DNA of 64,000 nt from positions 460,744 to 524,743 of the forward strand of contig NZ_LMNV01000002.1 in NCBI RefSeq assembly GCF_001423105.1, read 5' to 3'. This document shows, one piece after another, positions 25,092 through 34,798 of this stretch (position 1 is its first letter; each line of letters starts with the position of its first letter). Both the position numbers and the translations under genes were made by a program. The notes beneath the pieces were generated by a model. The model saw only the letters and a list, made by a program, of their open reading frames with translations, was not told where the DNA came from and searched no databases. Source of the stretch: Frondihabitans sp. Leaf304. Its GTDB lineage: Bacteria; Actinomycetota; Actinomycetes; Actinomycetales; Microbacteriaceae.

Positions 25092-26467
25092 GAGACGCCC
25101 CCGGCGAAGGATCCGCGGAGATCGTCGAGATACCCGAGCGTCACGACGCCGAGCTCGCCGAACCGCTGCAACCCGGGCTTCTGCTCGGGCGAGCACACCA
25201 GCGCGACCACCTCGACGCCGAGCGGGAACCGCAGCGACCACGACTGGAGATCGCGCAGGGTCGGCGTCGATCCGCAGACCAGGAAGACGAGCGACGCACC
25301 CGAGACGCGATCGGTGGCGAGGCGGGAGACCAGGCCGAGGCCGACGCCCGACGACCCCTGGTCGAGAGTGCTCAGCTCGTCGAGGAGCCGCTGCCGGCCG
25401 CGCGTGCTCACGAGTCTCGGCTCGCGAACGCCGTCGACGTCGTCGCCCGAGGCCGGGGGGCTCGTCACCACGGTCACGTCGCGCCCGTCGCGCAGGGCAC
25501 GAACGGCGATCGAGGCTACGGCGCCGATGCCGAGCTCGAACTCGTCCGCACCGCGGAAGTCGGTCTCGGCCAGACCGAAGGCGATGACGACGTGGCTTCG
25601 GCGCGTCTCTTCGAACTGGCGGACCGTCAGCTGGCCCGTGCGCGCCGTGCTCTTCCAGTGGATGTGCCGGCGGTCGTCCCCCGGTCGGTACTCGCGCAGG
25701 GCATGGAACGAGATGTCGTCGGTGGTGAGATCGCGCGTCGACGTGCCCTCGAGGTCGCGGATGAAGCCGTTGCTCGTCGGCGGCACCGCCACGGTCGCCG
25801 GGTGGATGAAGACGTCGACCGTGTCGGTCCAGAGGGCGTCGCGACGGAAGAGGCCGAGCGGATCACCGCGAACGGTGCGGACCGGCCCCACGCGGACGAC
25901 CCCGCGGGCGTCGGCCGGGATCCTGAACTCCGTTGTCGACGAGGCCCCGGCGCCGAACTGGACCGGCACCGCCGACTCGCCGATCTGCACCTCGAGGCGA
26001 GCACCCCAGAGCGGACGCCGCCCTTCGGAGCCCAGCACGACGCGCCCCGACACGGGCGACCCGACCACGGTGCGCACGACGGGCACCTCGAGCGCGACGG
26101 TGAATCGGGTGCGCCCGATCAGAAACAGCGCCGACAGAACGAGCAGGAACGCGAGTGCCAGCCCCGCGGCGGCGAATTCCAACCAGCCGAGGCCGTATCC
26201 GACGGCCAGGGCTACGACGGTCGCTGCGAGCGCGGCCCAGCCGAACGGCGTGATGACGCTGCCGACGAGTCGCGCGAGAGAGAAGACGCGCACGGCCGTC
26301 CGACGGCGAAACCGGCGGAAGCGACGCAGACGGCGCGCGAGGCGACGCGTGGGCCGACGATCCGAGCCCCGCGACGTCGCCGCAGTGCCCGTCGCACTCG
26401 TCGCCGCGGTGTGCCCCGTGCGAGTCGTGTGGCCGGTGCGAGTGCTCGTGTCGGAGGTCGGGGTCAC
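25088..26467 (-). CDS. DUF58 domain membrane protein
   Basis: A 459-residue protein with a Thr/Arg-rich cytosolic N-terminus, two closely spaced membrane helices (about 70-130: VITPFGWAALAATVVALAVG and LALAFLLVLSALFLIG) and a C-terminal DUF58 domain. That domain contains the signature LREYRPGDDRRHIHWKSTA at about residue 260, followed by a vWA-like fold. DUF58 proteins are regularly encoded beside MoxR ATPases and transglutaminase-like proteins, as here. Their role in envelope complex assembly is inferred from association. The GTG start at 26467 overlaps the moxR stop by GTGA. Confidence 0.9.
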   Translation of the reverse strand: MTPTSDTSTRTGHTTRTGHTAATSATGTAATSRGSDRRPTRRLARRLRRFRRFRRRTAVRVFSLARLVGSVITPFGWAALAATVVALAVGYGLGWLEFAAAGLALAFLLVLSALFLIGRTRFTVALEVPVVRTVVGSPVSGRVVLGSEGRRPLWGARLEVQIGESAVPVQFGAGASSTTEFRIPADARGVVRVGPVRTVRGDPLGLFRRDALWTDTVDVFIHPATVAVPPTSNGFIRDLEGTSTRDLTTDDISFHALREYRPGDDRRHIHWKSTARTGQLTVRQFEETRRSHVVIAFGLAETDFRGADEFELGIGAVASIAVRALRDGRDVTVVTSPPASGDDVDGVREPRLVSTRGRQRLLDELSTLDQGSSGVGLGLVSRLATDRVSGASLVFLVCGSTPTLRDLQSWSLRFPLGVEVVALVCSPEQKPGLQRFGELGVVTLGYLDDLRGSFAGGVS

Positions 26468-27456
26468 ACGGGCAGCCGTCTCGTCGGCGGCGCGACGTCG
26501 AGCAGGATCCGGCCGACGATGCTCGTGCCGGTCACCCCGTCGAATTCGGCCTCGGGGTCGAGCACCAGCCGGTGGGCGAGCACGGGTTCCGCGAGTGCTT
26601 TGACGTCGTCGGGTAAGACGTAGGTGCGCCCCTGGCTCGCGGCCCAGGTCATCGACGCCCGGACGAGCGCGAGGGCTCCCCGCACGCTCGAGCCGAGCCG
26701 AACCTCGTCGGCGAGCCGGGTGGCGTCGACCAGTCGCGACACGTAGTCGAGGATCGCGGCGTCGGTGACCACGAGCTTCGCCGCGTCGATCAGCCCCAGC
26801 ATGTCGGCCACGCCGATCACCGGCTCGATCACCCGGTGATGCGACTTGACCCGCGCTCCCTCGAGGATCCGCCGGGTCGAGATCGCATCCGGGTAGCCGA
26901 GGCTCGTCTTCAGCAGAAAACGGTCCAGCTGCGCTTCGGGCAGACGGTAGGTGCCGGCCTGCTCGATCGGATTCTGCGTGGCGATCACCATGAACGGGTT
27001 CGGCACCGAGTGCGTCACGCCGTCGACCGTCACCCGCGACTCCTCCATCACTTCGAGGAGTGCCGACTGCGTCTTGGGCGAGGCGCGGTTGATCTCGTCG
27101 GCGAGCAGGATGTTGGCGAACACCGGCCCGGTGTGGAACTCGAACACGCCGTTCTTCTGGTCGTACATGCTCATGCCGGTCACATCGCCCGGCAGCAGGT
27201 CGGGGGTGAACTGGATTCGCGAGCTGGAGCCGCCCACCGTCTGGGCGATGGCCCGAGCGAGCGACGTCTTGCCGGTGCCCGGGAAGTCTTCGAGCAGCAG
27301 ATGCCCCTCGCTGACCAGGGTCGTGAACGCCAGGCGCACGACGTGCGGTTTGCCGAGCACGACCTGCTCGACGTTCTCGACGAGGCGGTCGAAGACCTCC
27401 TTGAACCAGGCGGCCTGTTCGAGAGTCATCGTCTCGTCGGGCTGTTCGGGAGTCAT
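26464..27456 (-). CDS. MoxR-family AAA+ ATPase
   Basis: A 330-residue AAA+ ATPase. It has Walker A DFPGTGKTSLA (about residue 58), Walker B ILLADEINRASPKTQSALLE (about 117), sensor 1 MVIATQNPIEQAGTYRLPEA and an arginine-rich sensor 2 region. MoxR proteins are chaperone-like and help mature membrane or vWA-domain partners, here most likely the DUF58 protein encoded immediately downstream. ATG 27456 follows a 59-base gap after the FN3 gene. It is a core member of the kinase-FN3-ATPase cluster. Confidence 0.92.
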   Translation of the reverse strand: MTPEQPDETMTLEQAAWFKEVFDRLVENVEQVVLGKPHVVRLAFTTLVSEGHLLLEDFPGTGKTSLARAIAQTVGGSSSRIQFTPDLLPGDVTGMSMYDQKNGVFEFHTGPVFANILLADEINRASPKTQSALLEVMEESRVTVDGVTHSVPNPFMVIATQNPIEQAGTYRLPEAQLDRFLLKTSLGYPDAISTRRILEGARVKSHHRVIEPVIGVADMLGLIDAAKLVVTDAAILDYVSRLVDATRLADEVRLGSSVRGALALVRASMTWAASQGRTYVLPDDVKALAEPVLAHRLVLDPEAEFDGVTGTSIVGRILLDVAPPTRRLPV

Positions 27457-27515
27457 CGGTTCTCGTTTCTGGTGGTGGTCATCGGCGTTCGGCGGTCGTC
27501 GGAGTGCGTCACGGC

Positions 27516-30500
27516 TCAGGGCGCCGGAGCGGTGGGCGGTGGGGTCGCGGGCGGAGTCGTGGGCGGCGGGGTGACGGCTGCAACCGGCGTGAGATTCTGG
27601 CCGATCTTCGTCTCGGGGCCACAGGTGTCGGAGCCCTGGAACCGGCAGGCCCTCGCGAACACGTCGAAGGTCTGCCCGTACGGGTTGCCGTTGGGTGTGC
27701 CGACGCCGGTGATGAAGCCGCCGTCCTGATCGATGCGCTGCCAGTTGCCCGAGGGCTGACCGGCCGTGACCAGGCTGTATTCGTAGTGGTCGACCCGGCT
27801 GCTCGAGTCTCTCAGCCGTCCCACGCGGATGTCGGTGGCGACCTCGGTGCCGCCCGGCGTCTGCTTCTCGAGCGTCGCCTCGCCGGAGGGCGCGGCGGGC
27901 AGGTTCGTGTCGGCGACCCCGGAGGTGAACCGCGCGCAGAACAGGCCGTTCGAAGCGTAGACGGCGTAGCGAGAGCGGCCGAAGCCCGGATCCTGATCCG
28001 TCCACGAGGTGGCCGAGCCGACGTTCGTGCCCGGCATCGACTCGGGGCGGCAGGAGTCGGGAGTGTCGCCGGTGACCGGGGTCACCGAGTAGACGAGCGC
28101 CTGGCCGCCGTTCGCGCTGCCGGGCGTCCAGTCGACACGCACGCGGATCCCGCCGTCGTACAGGGTGGCGCTGCTGACCGCGACGTCGGTGGGCGGCCCG
28201 ACCGAGTTCGAGCGCGCCGAGGCGGGCTGAGACGTGTTCGTCTTGTTCGAAGCGGTGATCGAGATGGCGTATTCGTTGCCGGGCTGGATACGAGGATCCG
28301 AGAGGGCCAGGCTCGTGGCGGTCGCCGGCAGCTTCTTCGACAGCGAGACACCCGGCCCCGAGAAGACCAGCGAGTACGACTGCACCGGCGTGCCCTTCGT
28401 CGCCTGCGGGGCGCTCCAGCGGGCCAGCATCGAGTGGCCGCCGGCGTCGGCTGCGGTCGCGGTCAAAGAGACGTCGCGGGGTGCCCCGGGCGTGCCGTCG
28501 ATGACGACGGTGTCGCTCGCCGGGCTCGGCTTGCTCGTGCCGAGAGCGTTGTCGGCAGTGGCCGTGAACGCGAACGGTGTGCCGTAGGCGAGACCACGGA
28601 CGACGCACGCGTCCGGGTTGGCGCAACGGGCCGTGACGGACTTGTCGGTGGAGGTCACGGTGTACGCGCGCACCGGCGAGTAGTTGGGGAACGCGTGCGG
28701 GATCCTCAGGGTCACCTGCGCTTTGTCGGTGTCTTTCGCCGCGATCGCGGGAGCCTGTGCGGGGGCGTCGGGAACATCCTGGATGGTCAGCGAGATGGTG
28801 CTGGAGGCGTAGCGGGACGGATCGTTGGTCACGTCGGCGACCTCGTACGGCACCGTGACCGTTCCGGTCTTGGCCGTCTTGGCGACGCGGAGGGCGACGA
28901 CGCTGCGGTCGGCGCTCGGGCTGACGGTGACTCCCGCGGGCAGGCGGGCACCCCGGCCGACTGACACGACGCGAAGGGGGTGCCCCGGGAACGGGTTGGT
29001 GGCCTGGTCGTTGGCGAGGACGGAGACGCTGGTCGAGGATCCGCGGCGGAGCGTGACGCTGTCGGGGATCGGTTCGACGATCGGCCTGGTGGAGCGGACG
29101 ATCGAGACCGTGACGACGCCCGACTTGCCCGCCCCCTTCGAGTCGCGCACCGACACGACGACGCGGGCAGTGGTGCCGACGGTGCCGCCGTCGACGGCCC
29201 GGAGCGACAGCTTCGCCCCTGACACGCTGGCCGTGACCGCGCCGGGCGTGCCCGAGACGGCCGAGTAGCGGAGCTCGCCATAGCGGTCGGGATACGGGTA
29301 GTCGGTGAGGGCCTGGAGGTCGACGGTCGTCGAGGCGCCGGCCTCGAGCGGCAGGTCCGCTCCATTGACCACGGGCGGTTCGTCGGTCTTCGGGGTCACC
29401 GTGATCGGAATCGTGAGCGTGGCCTGGTCGAAGAACGACGCCGCCCGCCCGGCCGGGGCGTCGGTCGCCGTCAGGGTGATGGAGGCGGGCCCGAAGTAGC
29501 CGGTCCGCGAGGTGAAGCGGAGGGTCCGGTCGTCGACGACGAGGCTGGAGCCGTTGGAGTAGGTCGCCGACACGCTCGACGACCCGGTGATCCGGACGGC
29601 ACGGCCGGAGACCCCCTGCAGTTGGTCGGCGAGTCGGATCGTCAGAGTCGACCCGCTGACGACGGTGAGTGCGGGCGCATCGGGCCGGAGCTCGGGCCTA
29701 CCGTCGTCGGTGCCGGGCACCCAGACGAAGGCGATCGACGACGTCGCCGCCGAGTCTTTGCGCGAGACCCGGAACGGCACGATTCGGCTCGACTTCGCCA
29801 CGGCGATCGTCACCACGCCACCCGTGACCGAGGCCCCCGACGAGTACCCGGGCAGGAGCGACAGATCGAGATCGGCCGACGAACCCTCCGAGAACGTCAC
29901 GGAGCGAAAGGGACGGACCTCGACGCTCGATCGGCCGGCGATGTCGCTCGACTTCAGCACGATGTCTCGCGCCACCGGGCCGGCGAGCGGCGCCGACTTC
30001 GACACGTCGAGGTAGAGCCACGCCGAGGCCGAGCCACCGCGCGAATCGCGGGTCGAGTAGAGGACGCCGTAGCTCCCCGCCTTCTCGGGTGCGGTCAGTG
30101 CCACCGAGTTCGCGGTGAAGCTCGGCCGCACGGCGGAGCTCGTCGCCTCCACGCCCGTCACCTCGACGTCGCCACCCGACGGAGCGCTGTCGTTGTCGAG
30201 CACGTGCACTGAGAGCTTGGTTCCGGGCCGAGTGCGCACGAGGTCGTCCTGGGCGATCGGCGGCGCGACGACCCCCGACGACGGAGTGACCCCGACGCGA
30301 ATCGTCCCGGTGCCCACGGCGCCGACCGCGTCGACGACCGAGTACTCGAAGGTGTCGGTTCCCGAGGCATAGGAGGAGGCCCGATAGGTGATGGAGTCGG
30401 TGCCGACCGAGGCCACGGCGCCGAGCTTCGGTGCGGAGGCCTGCCCGACGAGGCTGACGGCGTCGCCCTCCGGGTCGATGCCGGAGAGCGGGATCGGAAT

Positions 30501-33275
30501 CGTGACCGCTCCCCCGGCGGTGACCCGAGCGGTGACCGTCTGCGGGGCGGGAGCCCGGTTGTCGGCGTCGTCTCGCGCTTTCACGGTGAGCGACACCGAG
30601 GCGGTCGCGTACTGGCCGTCGGACTGCGTGATGCGGTACTTCGCGGTGAATCGGCCGGGCTTCGCCGGAGCCAGGTAGCGCAGGCGATCCTGCGCCGCGA
30701 ACAGCAGGCCGCCGTTCGAGGCGACAGGCTGCTCGAGAGTCGGCGCGAGCTGGAGCGGCTTGTCGTTCGGCTGCCGGTCGTTCGCGAGCACGGGGATGTC
30801 GACGACCTGTCCGACCCGCACGACGCTCGCGTCGCCGACGGCCTGCGGGGGTTGCAGGCGATCGGGCTCCGGCGTCTCGACGACGGTGACCGTTCCGGTC
30901 GCCTCGGCTTTGCCGTTGGTGACCGTGTAGTCGAAGGTGACCGGCCCGTCGAGAGAGCGGGTAAGGGTCACGCGCAACGTGCCCTTCTGCACGATGCCGA
31001 CCGTCACGCCCGATCGGGCAGGAATGCCCGAGACCGACACGAGCGACAGCACACCGCCGGCCGGATCGCTGTCGGTCGCCAGCGGATCGACCGTCTTCGT
31101 GTCTTGCAGATAGAGGAATGCCGTGGTCGGCACGGTGATCGGAGGCAGGTTCGCACTCGGCGGATCGATCACGTCGATGCGGATCGAGCCACTGGCCGTT
31201 TTCGTTCCGTCGGTCACTGAGTAGCGGAGATGATGGGTTCCTGCTCGAGAGGCCGAGACGGTGAAGGTACCGTCGGCGAAGTCCGGCTCGAGCGTCACCG
31301 ATTCGTCGCCCTTGGCCGCGGTGACGCCGTCGAGCCGCAGCGTCCCCGTGCCGCCGCGCGCGTTTCCGAGCGGGGCCACCGACTGCTGCTCGCCGGTGTA
31401 CCCGGTCAGCGAGAACGACTCGGCGATGATCGGAACGCTGCCTCGCGCGCCCACGGTGACCGTCTCGGATCCTGCGCCCTGGTCTGTCCCGTCGGAGACC
31501 GAGAGGGCGACCGACTTCAGAGACCCCTTGGCCTTGGCTGCCGAGCCGGAGTCGGTGAACGTGACCAGGCCGTCCTGCAAGAAGTTGACCGAGTCGGGGC
31601 TGGCCGTGCTCGCCGACCGCAAGAAGATGGGGTCGGAATCGGGATCGACCCAGTCGGCCAGCACGCTCGTGCGGGTGGTACCACCGGCGGCGACCGAGGT
31701 GCGAGTGGCGCGGACCTGCTTTGGGGCGCCGTTGACCGAGTCGCCGTGAACCTCCACGGTGACCCGTGCCGACGCCTCGTGCCCGTAGCCGTCGCTGATC
31801 GTGTAACGGAAGCTCCGGCTGCCCCGTGCGTCGTCGCGTGTCGTGACGAGGATCTTCTGCGCGTCCTCGACGATGTCGACCCGGCCGAAGTCGGTCGGCA
31901 GAGCAGTCGCGCGGGTGACGACCAGGGCATCGCCGTTCGCATCGCTGTCGTTGAGGAGCACCGGGAGCGTGTTGGCGCGCCCCGCTCGCACGCCGAACGA
32001 GTCCGCCCGGGCGACGGGGGCCTTCTGGGCGGGGTCGAGCTTCGGTGGCACGTCTTCGCGGGACTCGGTCGTCGTCTTCCGTTTCGTCTCGTCGACGAAG
32101 TCGCTCCAGTTGTCGATCAGCTGACCGCCGTGCTGGAGCGCCCAGCTGCGCCCCGACAGGGCATCGTTGGCGACGAGGTGGTGCCCGCGCACCAGCAGCG
32201 CCAGCGGGGCAGCGCTCGTTGCCCGGTCGAGCGTCTCGGTGGTCGGCGTCGATCCGTCGCCACACTGGCGAAGGGCGATGCCGCCCGACCAGGCCGCGTA
32301 GTCGCAGCCGTCGAGCCGGACCGGCGCGGCGGGAGTGCCCCGACCGCCAGTACCGACCACCGAGACGCGGCGGTCGCCCGGGTCGACGGCGAGCAGGCGC
32401 GTCGAATCGGAGAGAAGGATCCGGCTGCCCGTCGTCGAGGGCTGCTGCAGTCGGGCCGACCCCGGGTCGCCGATCCCCGTGGCACCACCCGTACCGGTCG
32501 TGCCCGTAGCCTGGCCGCTCGTCAGATCGACGAACCCGCCGTCGACCCACAGCCGCCCCGACACGGCGTCGAAGAGCACCGGGCGACCCGAGACCAGGGT
32601 CACCTGCACGCTCGGCGCCGCCCCCGGAAAGCGCACGGCCCGCGACGAGGCGGCGCGGCCGCTCGTCGGGTCGAGCGATCCGGTGACGAGGGTGCCGGTC
32701 TTGGCGCTGTAGCCGGCGTAGCCGTCGTCGGCGTCGACTGCGAGGGTCGCCGAGGATCCGAGACTGAACGTGGGCGCACTCGTCGCCTCGAATTTCGACA
32801 GGTCGCCGAGCGTCGAGGCCCAGGCGTCGCCCGTCGAGGCCCGGTAGATCGCCGCCCACCTGCCGGACCCGACCACGCGCGGGGTGCCCTCGGGCAATGG
32901 CACGGTGTCGGTCACCGTGCCCTGGGCGGGATCCACGAGCTGGAGTGTGTTGGCCCCGGTGTCGTGGACGACGACGTGAGTGTCGTCTTGGAGGAGCTCC
33001 ATGTCGGAGCCGTCGGTCGCGACGGTCGCAGTGAGGGCGCCGATCTCGGTGTTGGCCGTGCCGAGGAGTCGGTCGCTGCCGTTCGCCACCCACACCGAAC
33101 CGTCGTCGAGGTGGTGGTCTTGGCGCTCGTAGCCCGGAGAGACGATCGCGGCCGCCACGACCGTCGCGACCACGACGACGCCGGCGACCGTGCCGATGGC
33201 GGTGCGGCGGCGAGGGCTGAGGCGAGTGAACCGGGACGTGACGCGACTCGCGGCTCGGGTGAAGGCGTTCGGCAC
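27516..33275 (-). CDS. Giant FN3/Ig-like repeat membrane protein (PFNA-cluster FN3 protein)
   Basis: A 1,919-residue single-pass surface protein. A short basic cytosolic N-terminus is followed by one membrane helix (IGTVAGVVVVATVVAAAIV, about 28-46), a beta-propeller-like region (about 50-390), then a long run of Ig-like/cadherin-like domains with repeated LNDSD, VLANDRQ, VLDNDSA and VLANDQA signatures. Two to three fibronectin type III domains lie near 1560-1860, and the protein ends in a Pro/Thr tail (PPPTTPPATPPPTAP). The GTG start is 2 bases after the kinase stop. In bifidobacteria the equivalent FN3 protein is proposed to bind host cytokines or the extracellular matrix; here a role in envelope or contact with other cells is only inferred. 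Confidence 0.85.
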   Translation of the reverse strand: MPNAFTRAASRVTSRFTRLSPRRRTAIGTVAGVVVVATVVAAAIVSPGYERQDHHLDDGSVWVANGSDRLLGTANTEIGALTATVATDGSDMELLQDDTHVVVHDTGANTLQLVDPAQGTVTDTVPLPEGTPRVVGSGRWAAIYRASTGDAWASTLGDLSKFEATSAPTFSLGSSATLAVDADDGYAGYSAKTGTLVTGSLDPTSGRAASSRAVRFPGAAPSVQVTLVSGRPVLFDAVSGRLWVDGGFVDLTSGQATGTTGTGGATGIGDPGSARLQQPSTTGSRILLSDSTRLLAVDPGDRRVSVVGTGGRGTPAAPVRLDGCDYAAWSGGIALRQCGDGSTPTTETLDRATSAAPLALLVRGHHLVANDALSGRSWALQHGGQLIDNWSDFVDETKRKTTTESREDVPPKLDPAQKAPVARADSFGVRAGRANTLPVLLNDSDANGDALVVTRATALPTDFGRVDIVEDAQKILVTTRDDARGSRSFRYTISDGYGHEASARVTVEVHGDSVNGAPKQVRATRTSVAAGGTTRTSVLADWVDPDSDPIFLRSASTASPDSVNFLQDGLVTFTDSGSAAKAKGSLKSVALSVSDGTDQGAGSETVTVGARGSVPIIAESFSLTGYTGEQQSVAPLGNARGGTGTLRLDGVTAAKGDESVTLEPDFADGTFTVSASRAGTHHLRYSVTDGTKTASGSIRIDVIDPPSANLPPITVPTTAFLYLQDTKTVDPLATDSDPAGGVLSLVSVSGIPARSGVTVGIVQKGTLRVTLTRSLDGPVTFDYTVTNGKAEATGTVTVVETPEPDRLQPPQAVGDASVVRVGQVVDIPVLANDRQPNDKPLQLAPTLEQPVASNGGLLFAAQDRLRYLAPAKPGRFTAKYRITQSDGQYATASVSLTVKARDDADNRAPAPQTVTARVTAGGAVTIPIPLSGIDPEGDAVSLVGQASAPKLGAVASVGTDSITYRASSYASGTDTFEYSVVDAVGAVGTGTIRVGVTPSSGVVAPPIAQDDLVRTRPGTKLSVHVLDNDSAPSGGDVEVTGVEATSSAVRPSFTANSVALTAPEKAGSYGVLYSTRDSRGGSASAWLYLDVSKSAPLAGPVARDIVLKSSDIAGRSSVEVRPFRSVTFSEGSSADLDLSLLPGYSSGASVTGGVVTIAVAKSSRIVPFRVSRKDSAATSSIAFVWVPGTDDGRPELRPDAPALTVVSGSTLTIRLADQLQGVSGRAVRITGSSSVSATYSNGSSLVVDDRTLRFTSRTGYFGPASITLTATDAPAGRAASFFDQATLTIPITVTPKTDEPPVVNGADLPLEAGASTTVDLQALTDYPYPDRYGELRYSAVSGTPGAVTASVSGAKLSLRAVDGGTVGTTARVVVSVRDSKGAGKSGVVTVSIVRSTRPIVEPIPDSVTLRRGSSTSVSVLANDQATNPFPGHPLRVVSVGRGARLPAGVTVSPSADRSVVALRVAKTAKTGTVTVPYEVADVTNDPSRYASSTISLTIQDVPDAPAQAPAIAAKDTDKAQVTLRIPHAFPNYSPVRAYTVTSTDKSVTARCANPDACVVRGLAYGTPFAFTATADNALGTSKPSPASDTVVIDGTPGAPRDVSLTATAADAGGHSMLARWSAPQATKGTPVQSYSLVFSGPGVSLSKKLPATATSLALSDPRIQPGNEYAISITASNKTNTSQPASARSNSVGPPTDVAVSSATLYDGGIRVRVDWTPGSANGGQALVYSVTPVTGDTPDSCRPESMPGTNVGSATSWTDQDPGFGRSRYAVYASNGLFCARFTSGVADTNLPAAPSGEATLEKQTPGGTEVATDIRVGRLRDSSSRVDHYEYSLVTAGQPSGNWQRIDQDGGFITGVGTPNGNPYGQTFDVFARACRFQGSDTCGPETKIGQNLTPVAAVTPPPTTPPATPPPTAPAP

Positions 33276-33277
33276 TC

Positions 33278-34798
33278 TCAGCCGCCCACACAGGTCGGGT
33301 CACTCGCCGGGCCGATTCGGCCGTCGCGCACCACCGTCACCGTGACGCAGGTGCGAGCACCGGTCGTCGCGGAGCGCTCCAGCTCGAACGACGTGCCGGT
33401 CTGCGTCGTCGAGCGCGAGCCCGCGCCTCCGTCGAGCCGTACGCGATAGGCGTCGCCCTTCGAGAGGCCGGGGTCGTCCCACGAGAAGCGGAAACCGGTG
33501 GTCGTGGTGTCGGCAGCGACCGTGCCGACGCGGGGCACATCGGCCCCGCCCCTCGCATGGAGCTCGAGCGGAATTCCGATACCGGCCAGCACGACCAGAG
33601 CCGCCACCGAGATCGCCACGACCCGAATGGGCAGAGAGACCCGAGACCGTCCAGTCAGAGCGGAGTCGTCGTCGGCCGAACGCACCACCGTCCGGTCAGG
33701 TACTGACACCGGTGCCGCGGTCACGGGAGCGACTGCCGCGGGTGGCCGACTCGCGAGGGCACGACCCACTCGCGAGCGGGAGCGAGAGCCCGTGTCGGCC
33801 GTGTCGGATCCTTGTTCTGTCCGCCTCGACGCCGACCTCGGACGGCGCGGGGTGCCGGACGCCGTTGCGCGAAACGACAGGGCCGGAATGTCGGCCTGGA
33901 GATCGAGCGACGACGAGTCGAGCACACTCTCGGTGGGCAGCAGGAGCGGAGAGGGCCTCGCGCCGAGCTCGGCCTCGACCAGCTGGAACTCGCGCAGTAG
34001 GTCGACGATGCGTGCGGGGCGTCGTGCGGGGTCTTTCGACAGGGCGCGGGCGAGTGCCTGTTCGAGCCGCGCCGGAACGTCGGCACGGCCGGTCGTGGGG
34101 GCTGCGTTTCTCCCGACGATCCGCCGCTGGATCGCCTCCATCGAGTTGTCGCCGCCGACCACCTCGAACGGCGACCGACCGGCCAGGAGCCCGTGGATCG
34201 TCGCCGCGAACGCGTAGACCTCGCTCAGAACGGTGCCGCCGGTCGTGCCCCGAAGCACCTCGGGGGCCGACCACGGCACCGAGAGTCCGCGGGTCTGGTC
34301 GTCGTCGGTGGCGAGGGCCGCCGCGATACCGAAGTCGGAGAGCACCGGCCGGCCGTAGCTCGTGCGCAAGATGTTCGAGGGCTTGACGTCGCGGTGCAGG
34401 AAACCGTCCCGGTGAGCGGTCTCCAAGACGCTGCCGACGGCCAGGGCGACCTGGAGGACCTCGGTGACTCCGAGCCGCTCGGTGCGAAACCTCGTGCCGT
34501 ACGACTCGGGGCAGTACTCCATCACGAGATACGGGCGACCGTCGGCGGCGATGTTCGCCTCGTAGACGGTGAGCACGTCGGGGTGGGCGGCGAGCTGCGC
34601 CATCAGGGTCGCCTCGGCCAGGAACATCCGCCGCCGGTCGGTGTCGGCCACTCCGGCCAGCAACACCTTTATGGCGACGCTTCGGCGGGGCAGGCTCTGC
34701 TCGTAAAGAAAAACGTCGGCGAACCCGCCCGTGCCGATCGGCCGGACGACGGTGTAGCCGGGGAGCACGGGTGCGGTCTCGGGGAGCCTAGAGGGCAC
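33278..34798 (-). CDS. Hanks-type Ser/Thr protein kinase
   Basis: A 506-residue transmembrane kinase. The catalytic domain has the Gly-rich loop IGTGGFADVF (21-30), Lys44 of VAIKVLL, HRDVKPSN (135-142) and DFG (155-157), all intact. A membrane helix (VVAISVAALVVLAGIGIP, about 410) precedes a small extracellular FN3-like domain (FRFSWDDPGLSKGDAYRV) ending with two cysteines. GTG 34798 is chosen because GGGAG lies seven bases upstream; a TTG at 34867 would add a Pro-rich extension. It overlaps the FHA gene end by 11 bases. It is likely the regulator of the FHA/FN3/MoxR/transglutaminase cluster. No partner phosphatase gene is present in the window. Confidence 0.88.
   Translation of the reverse strand: MPSRLPETAPVLPGYTVVRPIGTGGFADVFLYEQSLPRRSVAIKVLLAGVADTDRRRMFLAEATLMAQLAAHPDVLTVYEANIAADGRPYLVMEYCPESYGTRFRTERLGVTEVLQVALAVGSVLETAHRDGFLHRDVKPSNILRTSYGRPVLSDFGIAAALATDDDQTRGLSVPWSAPEVLRGTTGGTVLSEVYAFAATIHGLLAGRSPFEVVGGDNSMEAIQRRIVGRNAAPTTGRADVPARLEQALARALSKDPARRPARIVDLLREFQLVEAELGARPSPLLLPTESVLDSSSLDLQADIPALSFRATASGTPRRPRSASRRTEQGSDTADTGSRSRSRVGRALASRPPAAVAPVTAAPVSVPDRTVVRSADDDSALTGRSRVSLPIRVVAISVAALVVLAGIGIPLELHARGGADVPRVGTVAADTTTTGFRFSWDDPGLSKGDAYRVRLDGGAGSRSTTQTGTSFELERSATTGARTCVTVTVVRDGRIGPASDPTCVGG

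Noticed and set aside
31230-33449. Long plus-strand open frame (739 codons) opposite the FN3 giant gene
   Set aside because: It is antisense to a gene with clear domains; high GC makes long open frames on the opposite strand. Its composition (Arg/Gly/Val-rich, no motifs) is that of a shadow.
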